Part shown: positions 42,446 to 53,010 of the stretch, piece by piece
Layout of the letters: every line of letters begins with the position of its first letter
Numbering within the stretch: the first letter of the stretch is position 1
From: Brienomyrus brachyistius
Taxonomy: Eukaryota > Chordata > Actinopteri > Osteoglossiformes > Mormyridae
DNA length: 64,000 bases
NCBI RefSeq assembly: GCF_023856365.1
Contig: NC_064543.1
Location: 2,749,952 to 2,813,951, forward strand
Direction: 5' to 3'
Program-made: the position numbers and the translations under genes
Notes under the pieces: model-generated
What the model was told of the DNA's origin: nothing
What the model saw: the letters and a program-made list of their open reading frames with translations, nothing else
The model's database searches: none

Positions 42446-44289
42446 ACTTTTCAATTAGCTGATGCTGTAGGTTAGCTTGTTCATGACCTAATGCAGAGGA
42501 AATGGGCGGAATTAGGACAAACCGTAAGTGAATGAAGGGAAGCATAGCTGGGGAATTGTGAAGTATATTTGGTTTTGGGAATTCATGGTTTGATAATCAT
42601 CAGACCAGACTGCTAAAACAATACATTACAGATGTAAAAACAAGGTTAGGACGTTTTCTTCAGCACTATATTCATTATGTTAGTCAAACGTGAAATCTTG
42701 GATACATGAGTACAAATTACTCTGACTGTAGAGATTATAGCAGGATTCTTTCAAGATTATGTTTAGAAGCTGCCGGTCATGCAAGAAGTGGATCATTCCT
42801 CTGTTTAGGAAAATCCTAAAGTCCTCAGCAGAAGCTTAATCCAAGTATCGGTTATGTGTGGGTATATGGATGTGGGTATATGTGTGATAGTAACTGCCAT
42901 TCAATGCAGAAGCAGAGAAACCTATGTGTGTTACAATACAATACATCGATAGTTTGAAACTACTTGAGAGTTATATAGCTGCAGTCAATGCATCCTGTAT
43001 CCAGGTGATATGTACAAAGAACACCGATGGCAGAAAGGTGTACTTAAAGAATCCTTGTGTTGAATTCCTACAGCCTGCCCCTTTAACAAAAGAAGGAGCT
43101 TCCGATGCAAGTATGTAGCTATATCAACAAGCCCTTCAATGCTGAAGGCATGTTCGAGTACATGGTCTTGCAAGCAAGCCAACGCTACATCTATTGTATG
43201 GTTGCAGGAGACAGCCTTGACTAGCTTTCTCCACTTACGAATAAAGCAATGGAAAAGGGGCATTGGATACATGGAAAGGAAGGTCTGTATGGGATAAAGT
43301 AGGGGGGAGATTGTATGCGGAGTCAACTATATACCTACATTCATCTAGCTCTAAGCAGATTACCCGAGACTCCCAAATAACCTGCATTGCAGAGGAAGTG
43401 AAATGAGCATCAACTTTCTTGGTAGAGGGGCCTCCCAAGGAAAGAAGTAAAGCTTTGCCTGGGGCTCCAGAAGAGGTAAAGACGACTCTGGCTACTTCCC
43501 TCCCTAAGTAACTTCTGCATCTCAGTTCATAGTGTGACCAGCCTACGTTACACTACAGCCACATTAGATTTTTAATGTCAGTGTGCATTTATGGTACAAT
43601 ACATTCATTCACTAACTCTTTATTTATCACGCCTTCTATATATTGTACAGCTGTGTCTTACTCTTTTGCACTATCTGCACTTTTGGATTAGAGACAGAAC
43701 TGCATTTCTTTTTCTGAGTACTTGAACAAAACAGTTGAATCTAATCTGACGTGTCTAAGCTAATGGAGCATGTTAACATTGACTGGCAAGAATGGGTGAC
43801 ACCTAGTGTTCATTTCATGTACATGTCGTAGCAATTTCATGATCGCTCGAATCTAAATATCTTCCTCAAAGTGCGCACAGAATCAGTTGGTTCTAGTATT
43901 TTTACAGATATGGCATTAACTATTTTTTTCCCAGTGCCACTTGCAGCTGCTTATGGATAAGTTAATTTAGCTTTCTCGTCTATCCAACTTTCAGTTTATA
44001 CTAACCAGGGTCGCCGGTAGAAGCTTATTCCTGGGCACAAGGCAGAACTTCCCGGGAGGAACATGCGAACTTCTACCGCCTCCATGGGAACCTACTCACC
44101 CTCAAAACTACTAATTTAACTTGATGTGAGGATGTTAACAAAGACTGGAAACTCCGCAGTTTTGAGTCTCTTATTATTTACAATACTGTATATCATAAGA
44201 TCTACATCGAATCATTCAGATAACTCAGACAGATAAACTGGTAGCACGCATTTAACTCACAGACTGTATTCAATCTTTTTAGCTCTCAT

Positions 44290-44457
44290 GACAACAGTGA
44301 TTTTCCATCTTGCTACGTCGCCATAGTTACACCGACGCCAGGATCTCATTGTTGCTCTTCCATTGGCTGATATTTAACAACAAAGTGTGGGGCATGACGG
44401 GAAATATCACCATTCGGGTCGCCATTCCAAACTGTAAGCAACGGGGAAGGAAGAATG
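44290..44457 (+). promoter_or_regulatory. ccdc34: ccdc34 promoter and probable non-coding exon 1
   Basis: The region contains an X-box-like GTCGCCATAGTTAC (44317-44330; one mismatch to the RFX consensus) and an inverted CCAAT box (ATTGG at 44362-44366, CAGCCAATGG on the other strand). It ends in a strong donor, GAAT|GTAAGTAA, at about 44457. The coding exon begins 10 bases after a good acceptor (AATATCCAG), so a non-coding exon ending near 44457 is likely. Confidence 0.55.
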
Positions 44458-44643
44458 TAAGTAAGTAATAGATAAGTTTAAATGAGTTACGTGTTCAGTG
44501 TATCTTAATAAACTCAATATAAGACAATTTAGGGAAATACGTTATGAGCGTAGCTAATATGGAATGTTATTCAGCAAGGATGTCGGCAATATTGATATAT
44601 ATATATATGACATTTTCCTCTCTTTTCAATATCCAGAACCACA

Positions 44644-44870
44644 ATGTCATCCCATCCCAAGTCCGGAGGTTGTAGTTCAACTCCTCGCAAAAGTTATGAA
44701 CGGGACAAAAATCGAACCAAATCAAAGAGCATGGACTACGATTCCACGGGAGAATCTACATACTCCTTACTCTCTCCCATCTACCATGACAGCTTTGAGA
44801 GTGACCCAGAAGACCTGGAGGAGCCCGTAGCTTCAAGTGGCTCCAAGGAGAGCAACAATGACGGCTCACG
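44644..44870 (+). CDS. ccdc34: ccdc34 coding exon 1
   Basis: Residues 1-75 plus two bases: MSSHPKSGGCSSTPRKSYER..., Ser/Asp/Glu-rich and disordered. It starts at the first ATG after an upstream acceptor. Donor ACG|GTACAA is weak, and reading through it stops after three codons. Confidence 0.85.
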
Positions 44871-47800
44871 GTACAAATGAATATCCTCTTTGCGCTGGAA
44901 TTGGGAGGGGGGATAGTATACAGACGATATTTTCTGCAGTTTTGAGACGGTAACATTGCACTTGCATTGTAAACGCTTTTGGTAGCATTCCACAATTGTG
45001 CATTCCAGTTGTGCCAATTAATCATTTAATTTCTGTTTCACAGTTCAAACTTGCATTGTCCAAACTCAAGTTACCAACGAAAAAATACTTTGAGTTACTT
45101 CATCGGTTTCGTCAAGTCTCCATAATCCCCGGTGTTTGTAAGACCATAGTATAATGAATAGTTCCTATAATGCACAATGCTTATTTTCTGTAATATTTTA
45201 TGCATCATCAATTTACTTTTTTTCAGTGTATCATGTGAAAGTGGCAGTGGCGAAGCCAGAAATTTTTCACTGGGACGGCTAGGGTGGGACCGGAGGTCAT
45301 TTTTAGCTGGCGCATAAATCTAGATATAAGGGAATATTTGAGGTGCCTAAACGCTATAACTTTATAATTTAGACAGTGCTTCCCAGGTGTCTTACTGCTA
45401 TAGAGAAAAGCTCCGCCTCTAAAAGAAACGGGTGTCAGTTTAGCGTGGCAGTGGCTGCCGTTTGTCACTCCCCAGATGTGCGTATGGAAAGCGGTCATTT
45501 TATCCTCCCTTTGTTTTTTCTTTTCAGTGGGAAACAACTAACAACCAAGACAGAGGATACGGCAGAGCACCCCCCACCCTCTGGACCAGCCCTAACTGCT
45601 TGGGAGAAGTGGCTCATTTGTAAAGCCAGGCAGGACCGACTGAGGGTAGAAAGGAAAACTATAGAAGTATGTGGTGATAAGGGGCGAACTGGGTTCTGGT
45701 TTTGTGTATGACATTGCATCCACTTATCATGTGGGCCTATATTGACAGTTTCACCTTCCTGCAAACTACGACTTCTTCTGGTCCTTCTGTTTCACCCTGT
45801 ATTGTGGATTTTGGTTCAGTTGAGGAAATTATTTAGCTTGATTGAGTTATTAAATAAATGGCATGGAATATGTCAGTTGATGATTTCCCATAGTTTTAAC
45901 CAATTGCTATATTTTGAGATAAAGCAAAATTGAAATTGTAAAAAAAGCAACAAGTGTGTATAAGTGATAAACACTATGAGGTGCTGCTTGCACAGTTTTT
46001 GTAGTGGATGATGAAACGTAATTGAAATCAGCGATTAAACATTGTGGACCTATAGGGCCATTGAAATACTGAGATAGGCCTCACGAAGTTATACCGAACA
46101 CTACCGAAATCAGAATGGTTCTATTACCTGCCTGAACCCCTGTCGACGTGCAGCCATCTTTTCCTCAGGACACTGTCCTGAAAGAGTCACAGGCACTGCA
46201 GCAGAGGGAACAAGAGAGGAAGAGGATGGCAGCGGAGGAGAAGATCTATGATTGGCTGCAAATGAAACAGGAACAGGTGATTTCCGCTTGAGAAGAACAA
46301 AACCCCTGAGCTCCTGTTGTATTTAAACAGGAGGCTGAAAACAGCTTTATTTTCGTGTGTTCAGAGAAAATGTCAGACTGGGCCAGTGTCACTTCTCGTT
46401 ACTGGTTTTGAACTAGTGGCATTATTTAAATATGCATAGAATCGTGCAGTGATTGTTTTGTGTCATTTTTATTGTTACCTGTTGCCATTGAAAGCTGCTG
46501 TACAGTGTACAGTGTCTGATTTTACAGTGCCAAGTTTAACGTAATTTTTTTTTAGGAAAGGATGGAAAAACATCTGAAAAAAATCAAAGAGTTAGAAGAA
46601 CATTACGCCCAAGATCAGAAAAAGAGAGAATCTGAAGAAAAGGCACAAAAAAAGTACAAGGAATGGCTTCAGAAGAAAAAGCGAGAAGAAACTGAGAAAA
46701 AGCAGAAAGAAAAGGTCATTTTACTCTCAGTAACTGCAGGCAAACAACGTATCTGAAAATGAATATTTAACACCATGACCAGCTCTTCCCTCCCCCTCCA
46801 TGGGGCGCTCTCTGGAAGCATCATTGGCCACCTCAGTGTGTTAAAAAGCACTATTGAGGATCCTTTCTGCCTGTCATCAGTATCTCCTTCGGATGTGCCA
46901 GCCCCCTCCCCCAAGTATAACACATATCAAGATGTCATGTCATTTTTAAAACCATCTGACATTTATTGTGCAAATTGCACATATGCCACCTACTAACTTA
47001 ATTATATTTATTTCAGTAACACTTTACTTGAAGCTGTCACCTATAATGCATTATAGATACTAATACATAATGCATTATAAGGGTCAGTATAATAATAAAG
47101 CATCGCAGCATCTTCTATTGACAGTCATAAGGCATTATAGCATAGATTATAATACTTCTGAAGTTTCAGTAAAGCTCTCATCTATAATGCACTATTGATA
47201 CCTTCATAATGCAGTACAGAGCATCGTTAATTATTGTATCAGCAATAGTAATGCATTATGAAGGCATCTATAGTGCATTATATGTGAGAGCTTCATAGCG
47301 CTTTCACAATGGCTATAATGTGTTTATAATGGCTTTAATAGCCATGTGTATAATGCTTTATGAATTCATTATAATGTGTTATGAATGTGTTCACAGATTC
47401 TTATAGACATGCCATTCATAGAAAACTGTTACCTTTATTTCTTCTGCATCATGTCTTTGCACTTTTATGTTTGTTCGTTTTTGTATCTGTGCACTTCTTG
47501 TCCCTCATTGCTGTATGCAGAAGAAATTCCCCAGGATCACTAAAATGTATCATATCTTTATACGTTATCATTTCTATATTATGTTGATTGTGGACACTGT
47601 TGATAGTATGTGGAGTGCCGACAAATCCAAGTCCAAACTGCATGCCCCGTAGGAGGAAGCAACCAGGACAGAGGCAGAAGCGAGAGAGAGAAAACAGAAA
47701 TCTGAGGAGAAGTTCAAGGAATGGTTGATAAGTATAAAGAACAGACCACGGCCAGCCTCAGCGAAACACACAGATGGGAAGTTCACAGGTACATTTATAG

Positions 47801-48477
47801 AATAGTTAAAGTGGAATCGACAGGCCCAGATGCCTAATATTTACCATACAGTAAAACATATTTTTATTCTTTTACGAGTTCGCGTTTTTGCATTTTAACT
47901 TGCTGCTTAACTTTTCTTCTCTGTAATACCTGTTTCAGCCTAGAGGTTTTCTCCTGTTCTGATTATTACGTAAAAAATTTAAATCCTCTAGAGACATTAC
48001 ATAAAATGACATTACCATGATTACAAATGTAATTCTTGGTTTGTTGCCATCTGACATGTTTCATAGTTTTATGTTCTCTACTTGACATGCTTGTTGAATA
48101 AAAAATTAACATGCTTAGTAGACGCTTGCACAAATGTCATGTTTTATTGGCATGCCTGTGATGCAGACTCATGCATGTGAAAAGGAAACGCTTGACCAGT
48201 ACGTTATGTGGAAATGCTTACAGATTTTTTTTTCTGCTTTGTAGGTTACCATGACAACCCCACCCCTAGCTACTGTAACCCCATCCCATGGAAGCCAATC
48301 CACAATCCTCCCCCTGAGAATGTTCAAAAGAAGATGGCCTCCAAGAAGAGCAAAAAGCCCTCCGGACATATCTTGTACCAACAGACTCCATCTCTCTCCT
48401 ATAGACCCAAAGACACCCTCACAGTCATCTCCACAAGCCGATACAGCAGAACTTGCAGGTCTCACTCAGCTCTCTGA
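44644..48477 (+). CDS. ccdc34: ccdc34, coiled-coil domain protein 34, 6 coding exons
   Basis: CCDC34 is a charged coiled-coil protein linked in mammals to sperm flagella and cilia. Joined exons: 44644-44870, 45528-45666, 46169-46276, 46556-46714, 47653-47788, 48245-48477, 1002 bases, 333 residues plus stop, no internal stop (human about 370). Seen in order: a Ser-rich low-complexity N-terminus (1-75) shorter than the mammalian one; the conserved TAWEKWLICKARQDRL block (about 98-113); a long K/E-rich coiled coil with repeated KEWLQKK-type motifs (123-240); then NRPRPASAKHTDGKF and the C-terminal signature NPIPWKPIHNPPP. Order and orientation relative to lgr4 match mammals. The donors of exons 1 (GTACAA) and 4 (GTCATT) are weak, but the frame and homology require them. 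Confidence 0.92.
45528..45666 (+). CDS. ccdc34: ccdc34 coding exon 2
   Basis: Residues 76-122, containing PALTAWEKWLICKARQDRL, the best-conserved block of the family. Acceptor CTTTTCAG|T and donor GAA|GTATGT. Confidence 0.92.
46169..46276 (+). CDS. ccdc34: ccdc34 coding exon 3
   Basis: Residues 123-158, coiled coil: QQREQERKRMAAEEKIYDWL. 108 bases, phase 0 at both ends. Confidence 0.92.
46556..46714 (+). CDS. ccdc34: ccdc34 coding exon 4
   Basis: Residues 159-211, coiled coil with KAQKKYKEWLQKKKREE. The acceptor is a T-run ending TTTTTAG|G. The donor AAG|GTCATT is poor; retention would add 14 codons and then stop. Confidence 0.9.
47014..47390. repeat. Palindromic element in ccdc34 intron 4
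   Basis: AGCTCTCATCTATAATGCAC...CCTTCATAATGC (from 47172) is mirrored by GCATTATGAAGG...GTGCATTATATGTGAGAGCT (to 47291). A left part with CAGTAACACTTTACTTGAAG and repeated TAATGCATTATA precedes it. It is an AT-rich hairpin-forming MITE without coding content. Confidence 0.65.
47653..47788 (+). CDS. ccdc34: ccdc34 coding exon 5
   Basis: Residues 212-257: end of the coiled coil (RKQKSEEKFKEWLISIKN), then RPRPASAKHTDGKFT. Acceptor CCCGTAG|G and donor CAG|GTACAT. Phase 0 in, phase 1 out. Confidence 0.9.
48245..48477 (+). CDS. ccdc34: ccdc34 coding exon 6
   Basis: Residues 257-333 with the C-terminal signature PSYCNPIPWKPIHNPPP, then a basic Ser/Lys-rich end (KKMASKKSKKPS). Acceptor TTTGTAG|G; ends in TGA. 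Confidence 0.93.
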
Positions 48478-48523
48478 TGTCAATGGTGAGTTAGCCAGCC
48501 AGATAGGCTAGTTTCCGTCATCA

Positions 48524-48528
<5 letters not shown>

Positions 48529-48577
<49 letters not shown>
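48529..48577. repeat. (CT)n microsatellite
   Basis: About 24 CT units without interruption, just past the ccdc34 stop and so probably in its 3' UTR. Confidence 0.97.
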
Positions 48578-48579
<2 letters not shown>

Positions 48580-48597
48580 GATTAGGTTTATATTACG

Positions 48598-48790
48598 TTG
48601 TGGGGACCACTTGACGTTGTAAGGACCATTTTCCAGGTCCCCACAAAGATCTGTGATTACAATCAAAAAACTAAAAATGGCAAAAATCTTGTATTTGGTT
48701 ACTTATGGTTAAGGTCAGGGCTGGGCAATCATCATGTTGGAATTAGAGTTTTCTCCATAGAAATGAATGGAGAGTCCCCACAAAGATATA
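48598..48790. repeat. Dispersed repeat with inverted ends
   Basis: It begins GTGGGGACC and ends GTCCCCAC, with a further internal GGTCCCCAC, an arrangement seen in a common fish non-autonomous repeat. The family name is not certain. Confidence 0.45.
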
Positions 48791-48837
48791 ATTACAAACC
48801 TGTTTGTTTTATATGCCACTCCAAAGACCTGTGATTT

Positions 48838-48990
48838 GATGAAATGGAGTTTCTAAATTGCCCAGTGCGTAACGGTGAGTGTAAACATGAGTGTGTCCTG
48901 TGACGGACTACCATCCAATCCAGTGTACTTCTGCCTTGTGTCCTATGCTGTCCGGGATATTGTCTCCCCCCCCCCCCCCCCCAGGTGCTA
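48838..48990 (+). repeat. V-SINE-like 3' fragment
   Basis: TTTCTAAATTGCCCAGTGCG, GAGTGTGTCCTGTGACGGAC and CTGCCTTGTGTCCTATGCTG follow the order of the V-SINE body, without head or central domain. A C run (about 48967-48983) interrupts it. Confidence 0.5.
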
Positions 48991-49550
48991 GGTGAGGAGT
49001 TAGAATATGCATATGTGGAGGGTGCAGTGGTGTTGTGTATCTGGAAATTATAGGGCACATATTTGATAACCTTCAATCCTGCCTGTTGGTAGTAAATATT
49101 TGAATGTAAAATTATTGTGCCTGGTTTTTACATTTGGAAACATATTATACTGCACCTTCCAAGGGACTGCCAACCAGTCTAGGTGTTCTCACATTTAACA
49201 CCTGTCAAACAGTTTTTCATTGATTCTTCATTACATTACTTTACCCGTATTTAGATGCTGATGTGTCTTCTGTTGTGCTCATATTTTTTCCGTTTCCGTC
49301 TGACAGTGTAACCAAAGGGTGCCCTTTCGGTCTGTTTTGTTTCAGAAAATGTTTTCCTTGCGGCACTCAAACATTTACTTTGAAAAACTCATCAGGTAAT
49401 TGGAGGAGGATCCAGATCTCCGACAGTATTGTGGTACTTTACACATCTGGACATTCATTTTCATTTTGTATCAAAGTTGACATGAACAACAATGCAGTAA
49501 ACCACACGCAGTGGCTTTAAAAGGTAATTCACTTGTTACATTCCAGTTAG

Positions 49551-49660
49551 TTTACAGTGTTTTTGTTTTTAAGGATAAAAAAAATTTGCTAATTCATTTT
49601 TGAATCTGTCACTCACATTCATATGTGAAGCTTTCAATACATAGGATATTTTAAGAACTG
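49551..49660. repeat. Inverted copy of UGT 3'-flank segment
   Basis: Its reverse complement (CAGTTCTTAAAATAT..., TTCACATATGAATGTGAGTG, ...ATCCTTAAAAACAAA..CACTGTAAAC) aligns with direct sequence at about 54037-54210 and 58245-58420, minus a middle part. Direct homology to those flanks resumes immediately afterwards at 49661. Confidence 0.7.
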
Positions 49661-50528
49661 AAAAAATTTTACAAGTTGGATGTAGATTTTGTACTGATTT
49701 CTTGATCAAATAACCAAATAAAGATTTTTTTCTTCAAACTGCATTAATTCCAGGAAAAAGTTTTTTCATATACAGCTTTTATGTTAATTGATTTTTTTGA
49801 ATATGTAATACTTAATGCATTGTAAATGTTCAGAAATGCATCATTCTTTTCTATTCTACACAATAAAGTTGTGTTCAGTGATTTTTGCTATTGTAAGCTA
49901 TTGTACCTTACACATAAAACATAAGTTTCAATTAAAAAAACCCAGGTTTTTGACTAAATAATAATAAAAATGTTTTTTTTTATGTTTGTTCCCTTGATGA
50001 AGTCAAAGGGTCAAACGGCATAAAGTTAGCACAATATGTGCTAGAAGTGGACTGGTATTTGTTTACAAAGAAAAAAATTGGACTGAATTACTGGTAATAC
50101 ATTCTATAAAAGCATTGTCACAATGAGATAATCCTTCCTAATATACATAAATGGACATCACCATGGTTTCAAGTAATTGAAATGTATTTCCATCAGTACC
50201 TTACAGTGTACATTTATATTTTCTATATCATGCTTTAGACATATATACATATATAAGTACAGCATACGTCTCCACTCTCAGGTTCTTTTTAACAGTGTAT
50301 AAAACAGTCACAAGATCCATCATTGTTAATCATTTGAAATCCCACTCTGAGACTAGTCTTCAAATTGGTCATATTTCTTCGTCTAACAATGGACGTTTCC
50401 TATTTGTTATTTTTTTAAATGTGTTTTTACTTTTTAATGAACAGACTATGATATTGTTGCCATTACAATTACGCTTATTCGTTTCCCTTATTCCATTCAG
50501 TAAGTCTCCACAGTTGTTGGTAGTAAAG

Positions 50529-52121
50529 TCATTCGGATTTAATTTTATAAACTCTGCAGCAACAATACCTGATAACTCCAATGATGGTTAATAACAGGAG
50601 TAAAGGGACAGCCAGAAGGGTGGCAATAACGTCCACAGAGTGGTAGGCGTACCAGGGCAACTTGTAGGACTCTGAACGCAGGTGAGCGGCACCTTTGTGT
50701 CGCATGACATACTCGATCCAGAAGATGGCGCTGTCTAATGGTTTATTTGGCTGGTCACGGTGCAGCCTTGAGAGTCTCTGCATATTTAGTCTGTAGGATG
50801 GGTTGTGGAGAATTTCCTGTATAGCACTGGAGAATATGCCTCTTTCTAGGGTGGCGATGTCTAAGATCTTTGCAGCTCCTTTTTCCTTGAGGCGTAAGAG
50901 GTTGTCATATTGATCAAAGAATAAGGGGATTCCCAACACGGGCACACCATGGTAAATGGCTTCCTGAACTCCATTAGTTCCTCCATGAGCAACAAAAGCT
51001 TTGACTTTAGAATGTCCCAGGAGGTCACTCTGAGGCATCCAATTCACTATCAGGGTATTGTTACCTAACATGGAAGGTCGGTTTCCCAGATGCCTCCAAA
51101 TGACTTTCTGAGGCAATGTTGCAAAGACAAATGCAATTTCATCGCATATATCACTCGGGAGACTGTTAACCAAGGTTCCCAAAGACATTAGAATGACACC
51201 ATGTTCTCCAGAGCTCTGCACAAACTCTTCCAAATCTTCTGGAAGGGCTTTGGGAGGCTTACACTGGAATCCACCCATGTAGACCACATTTGGCATGGTA
51301 GGGCGTGGAAATTCAAAGACAAAGTCAGCTCTCATGAGCCATATATCCGCTGACTGAATGAGGGTCTCAATATCACAACTTGACTCAAAGTACCTGTCAC
51401 AGAGAGCTTGGTAATGAGGTCCAATCATAAAGCGTTGTTGGAAGAGGATGATGCCATAGTAAAGGATGTTTATAACCCTTTCAGTGAAACTCATTCTGTC
51501 TGAGAACCCAGAGCCTGGCGATGGGATGTAAGACAGGGGTGTAGGTGCCAAAGCCGAATGTCCCTCCCCACTGGGGATCCAGCGTACATTCAGCACCAGT
51601 GGCAGTTTAAGGTAATGAGCCAGCACAACCCCTCCTGCCATAACTGGGTCAGTGAGCACTAGATCATACTGGGCTTCCTGAAGTCTTTTCACCAGTTCTG
51701 TATTTTCCAGCATATCAGAAAACATCTCGCATGAAAAACGGTGAACTTCAGACAGCATGGATAAGAAATCCCTCTGCAATTTGAGGAATTTTATCAGGTA
51801 CTTGTCACCTCGTTGCACTTCCAACATTTTCTCTAAAAACTCATGGAAGAAGTCCTCTGTTATATTTCCATGTACTGGGATTGTGATTGTCGTGTAAAGA
51901 GGAGACCTTTCAGCAATGTACATGGTATTGGACCCTCGAATCACAGTCATGATGTGTCCTTTCAATTGCAGTTCCTCCATTAGCACTTTCATATTTACCC
52001 AGTGGGATCCGTCCACAGGGATTACCAGAATATTTCCACTATTGCAAGAGGGCAGAGCCATCAATAAAATCACAGCGACCTCTACAACTACTAGAGGTTT
52101 CCAGGAAAAATGGTTCTTCAT
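50529..52121 (-). CDS. UDP-glucuronosyltransferase, array copy A (UGT5-like)
   Basis: ER membrane enzyme that transfers glucuronic acid from UDP-glucuronate to lipophilic acceptors. 530 residues, the usual UGT length. Seen: signal peptide (about 1-28), catalytic His40 in DGSHWVNM, its partner Asp158 in LTDP, the C-terminal nucleotide-sugar domain with WMPQSDLLGH and FVAHGGTNGVQEAIYHGVP, a membrane helix (VIATLLAVPLLLLLTIIGVI) and a KxKxx ER-retrieval tail (KIKSE). The coding region is one exon; TTTTTAG|GAACT directly before the ATG on the minus strand is a good acceptor, so an upstream non-coding exon is likely. An uninterrupted coding exon and the sequence style suggest the fish UGT5 group, from memory of the family. 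Residues 83-161 diverge strongly from copy B. Confidence 0.93.
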   Translation of the reverse strand: MKNHFSWKPLVVVEVAVILLMALPSCNSGNILVIPVDGSHWVNMKVLMEELQLKGHIMTVIRGSNTMYIAERSPLYTTITIPVHGNITEDFFHEFLEKMLEVQRGDKYLIKFLKLQRDFLSMLSEVHRFSCEMFSDMLENTELVKRLQEAQYDLVLTDPVMAGGVVLAHYLKLPLVLNVRWIPSGEGHSALAPTPLSYIPSPGSGFSDRMSFTERVINILYYGIILFQQRFMIGPHYQALCDRYFESSCDIETLIQSADIWLMRADFVFEFPRPTMPNVVYMGGFQCKPPKALPEDLEEFVQSSGEHGVILMSLGTLVNSLPSDICDEIAFVFATLPQKVIWRHLGNRPSMLGNNTLIVNWMPQSDLLGHSKVKAFVAHGGTNGVQEAIYHGVPVLGIPLFFDQYDNLLRLKEKGAAKILDIATLERGIFSSAIQEILHNPSYRLNMQRLSRLHRDQPNKPLDSAIFWIEYVMRHKGAAHLRSESYKLPWYAYHSVDVIATLLAVPLLLLLTIIGVIRYCCCRVYKIKSE

Positions 52122-52639
52122 AGTTCCTAAAAAGATTAATCATATTCACAAATATATTCAGCTTTTTGTATAAAGTAAGATAAATACCTAAATATGTATA
52201 ACTGGTCCTTGAATGTTGTTTAGAAAATTGTTAAAATATTCACTGATCAACACGGGAAATGCAACATGGTCAAAATAGTCTTTGCCTATGCAACAATCTG
52301 CAAAGCATATTTATATTATAGAATATCCCAGTAACATTTAAGAAATTCTGCTCAGATTCACCTGGATTTAGGCATCTAAATATGAATGAATAATGAATCA
52401 AAGTGAAACAAACAATGCAAATATAATATTGTGAAAGTAAGGAGGGTCCTTTGAAAATGCCTTACCAAAGATTTGGTATTCCATTGAGGAAGGTAAGCAG
52501 ATTGCCACAGATCTTCCCTCTTAATGTTCATCATTCAGGCAAGTTTACGAGCAAGTTCGAATTCCATTCGCTATCTTATCTTTGTCAAACATCCATTTTC
52601 TTAATGGGTTTATGATTTACGAACTGATGTTGACTAGAA

Positions 52640-53010
52640 ATGTGCACTTTATGCACATTTCACTTTATGTTTATGCAACGTCTCATTCCCCAACAAAATA
52701 GCCGCCATTTCACACTTGAACTTGGTCCCAGATGATTTGACCTTCACAGTCGCTTAACTTGCCATTGACCAGGACAGCTCTAGCAGGGCAGAAATCTGGC
52801 AATCTGACTTGATGGGAGAGTAGCGTCCTATAATGGCACCAGATGGCAAGTCACTAAACTCACTGTTCTGTACAACCACCCACTCTGCTGGTATTGATCG
52901 TTGTAGGAGGTTTCATGACTGTGCTTAATTATACAACTGTGTCAGCAATAGGTGTAGCAATTCATCTAATTTATCCGGATGTCCACATACTTTTGGCAAT
53001 ACAGGTAGTT
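52640..53010. repeat. DNA-transposon remnant in UGT spacer A/B
   Basis: The right end ATGTCCACATACTTTTGGCA and the interior (AGGACAGCTCTAGCAGGGC, GTCAGCAATAGGTGTAG) fit a dispersed fish DNA transposon with a 'CCACATACTTTTGGC' end. A counterpart at the same place in the B/C spacer (56.83-57.20 kb) and a longer diverged one near 61.5-61.93 kb show it predates the duplications. The family is not assigned; the short open frame inside is not a gene. Confidence 0.5.

Larger units (their letters stand above)
38613..44289. other. Intergenic, lgr4 to ccdc34
   Basis: AT-rich to about 41.1 kb, possibly including distal lgr4 3' UTR. It then holds a V-SINE, an L2-like LINE remnant, a small palindromic element near 42.2-42.4 kb and a stretch near 42.9-43.5 kb that I cannot identify. 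It also has a short CAT run at 40829-40850 and TTAT repeats before 41112. I recognise no protein-coding gene. Confidence 0.6.
48478..50528. other. Intergenic, ccdc34 to UGT array
   Basis: Holds the ccdc34 3' UTR and, from about 49.55 kb, sequence homologous to the 3' flanks of the other UGT copies. AATAAA at 49717 and 49862 could serve ccdc34 but lie inside or next to the duplicated flank. Also present: a CT microsatellite, a GTGGGGACC...GTCCCCAC repeat and a V-SINE tail fragment. About 0.4 kb here (near 49.88-50.29 kb) has no counterpart in the other two copies. Confidence 0.55.

Noticed and set aside
51916..52173. Plus-strand 85-residue frame opposite the UGT start, repeated near 56.1 and 60.3 kb
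   Set aside because: It is the antisense of the UGT signal peptide region, repeated only because the genes are.
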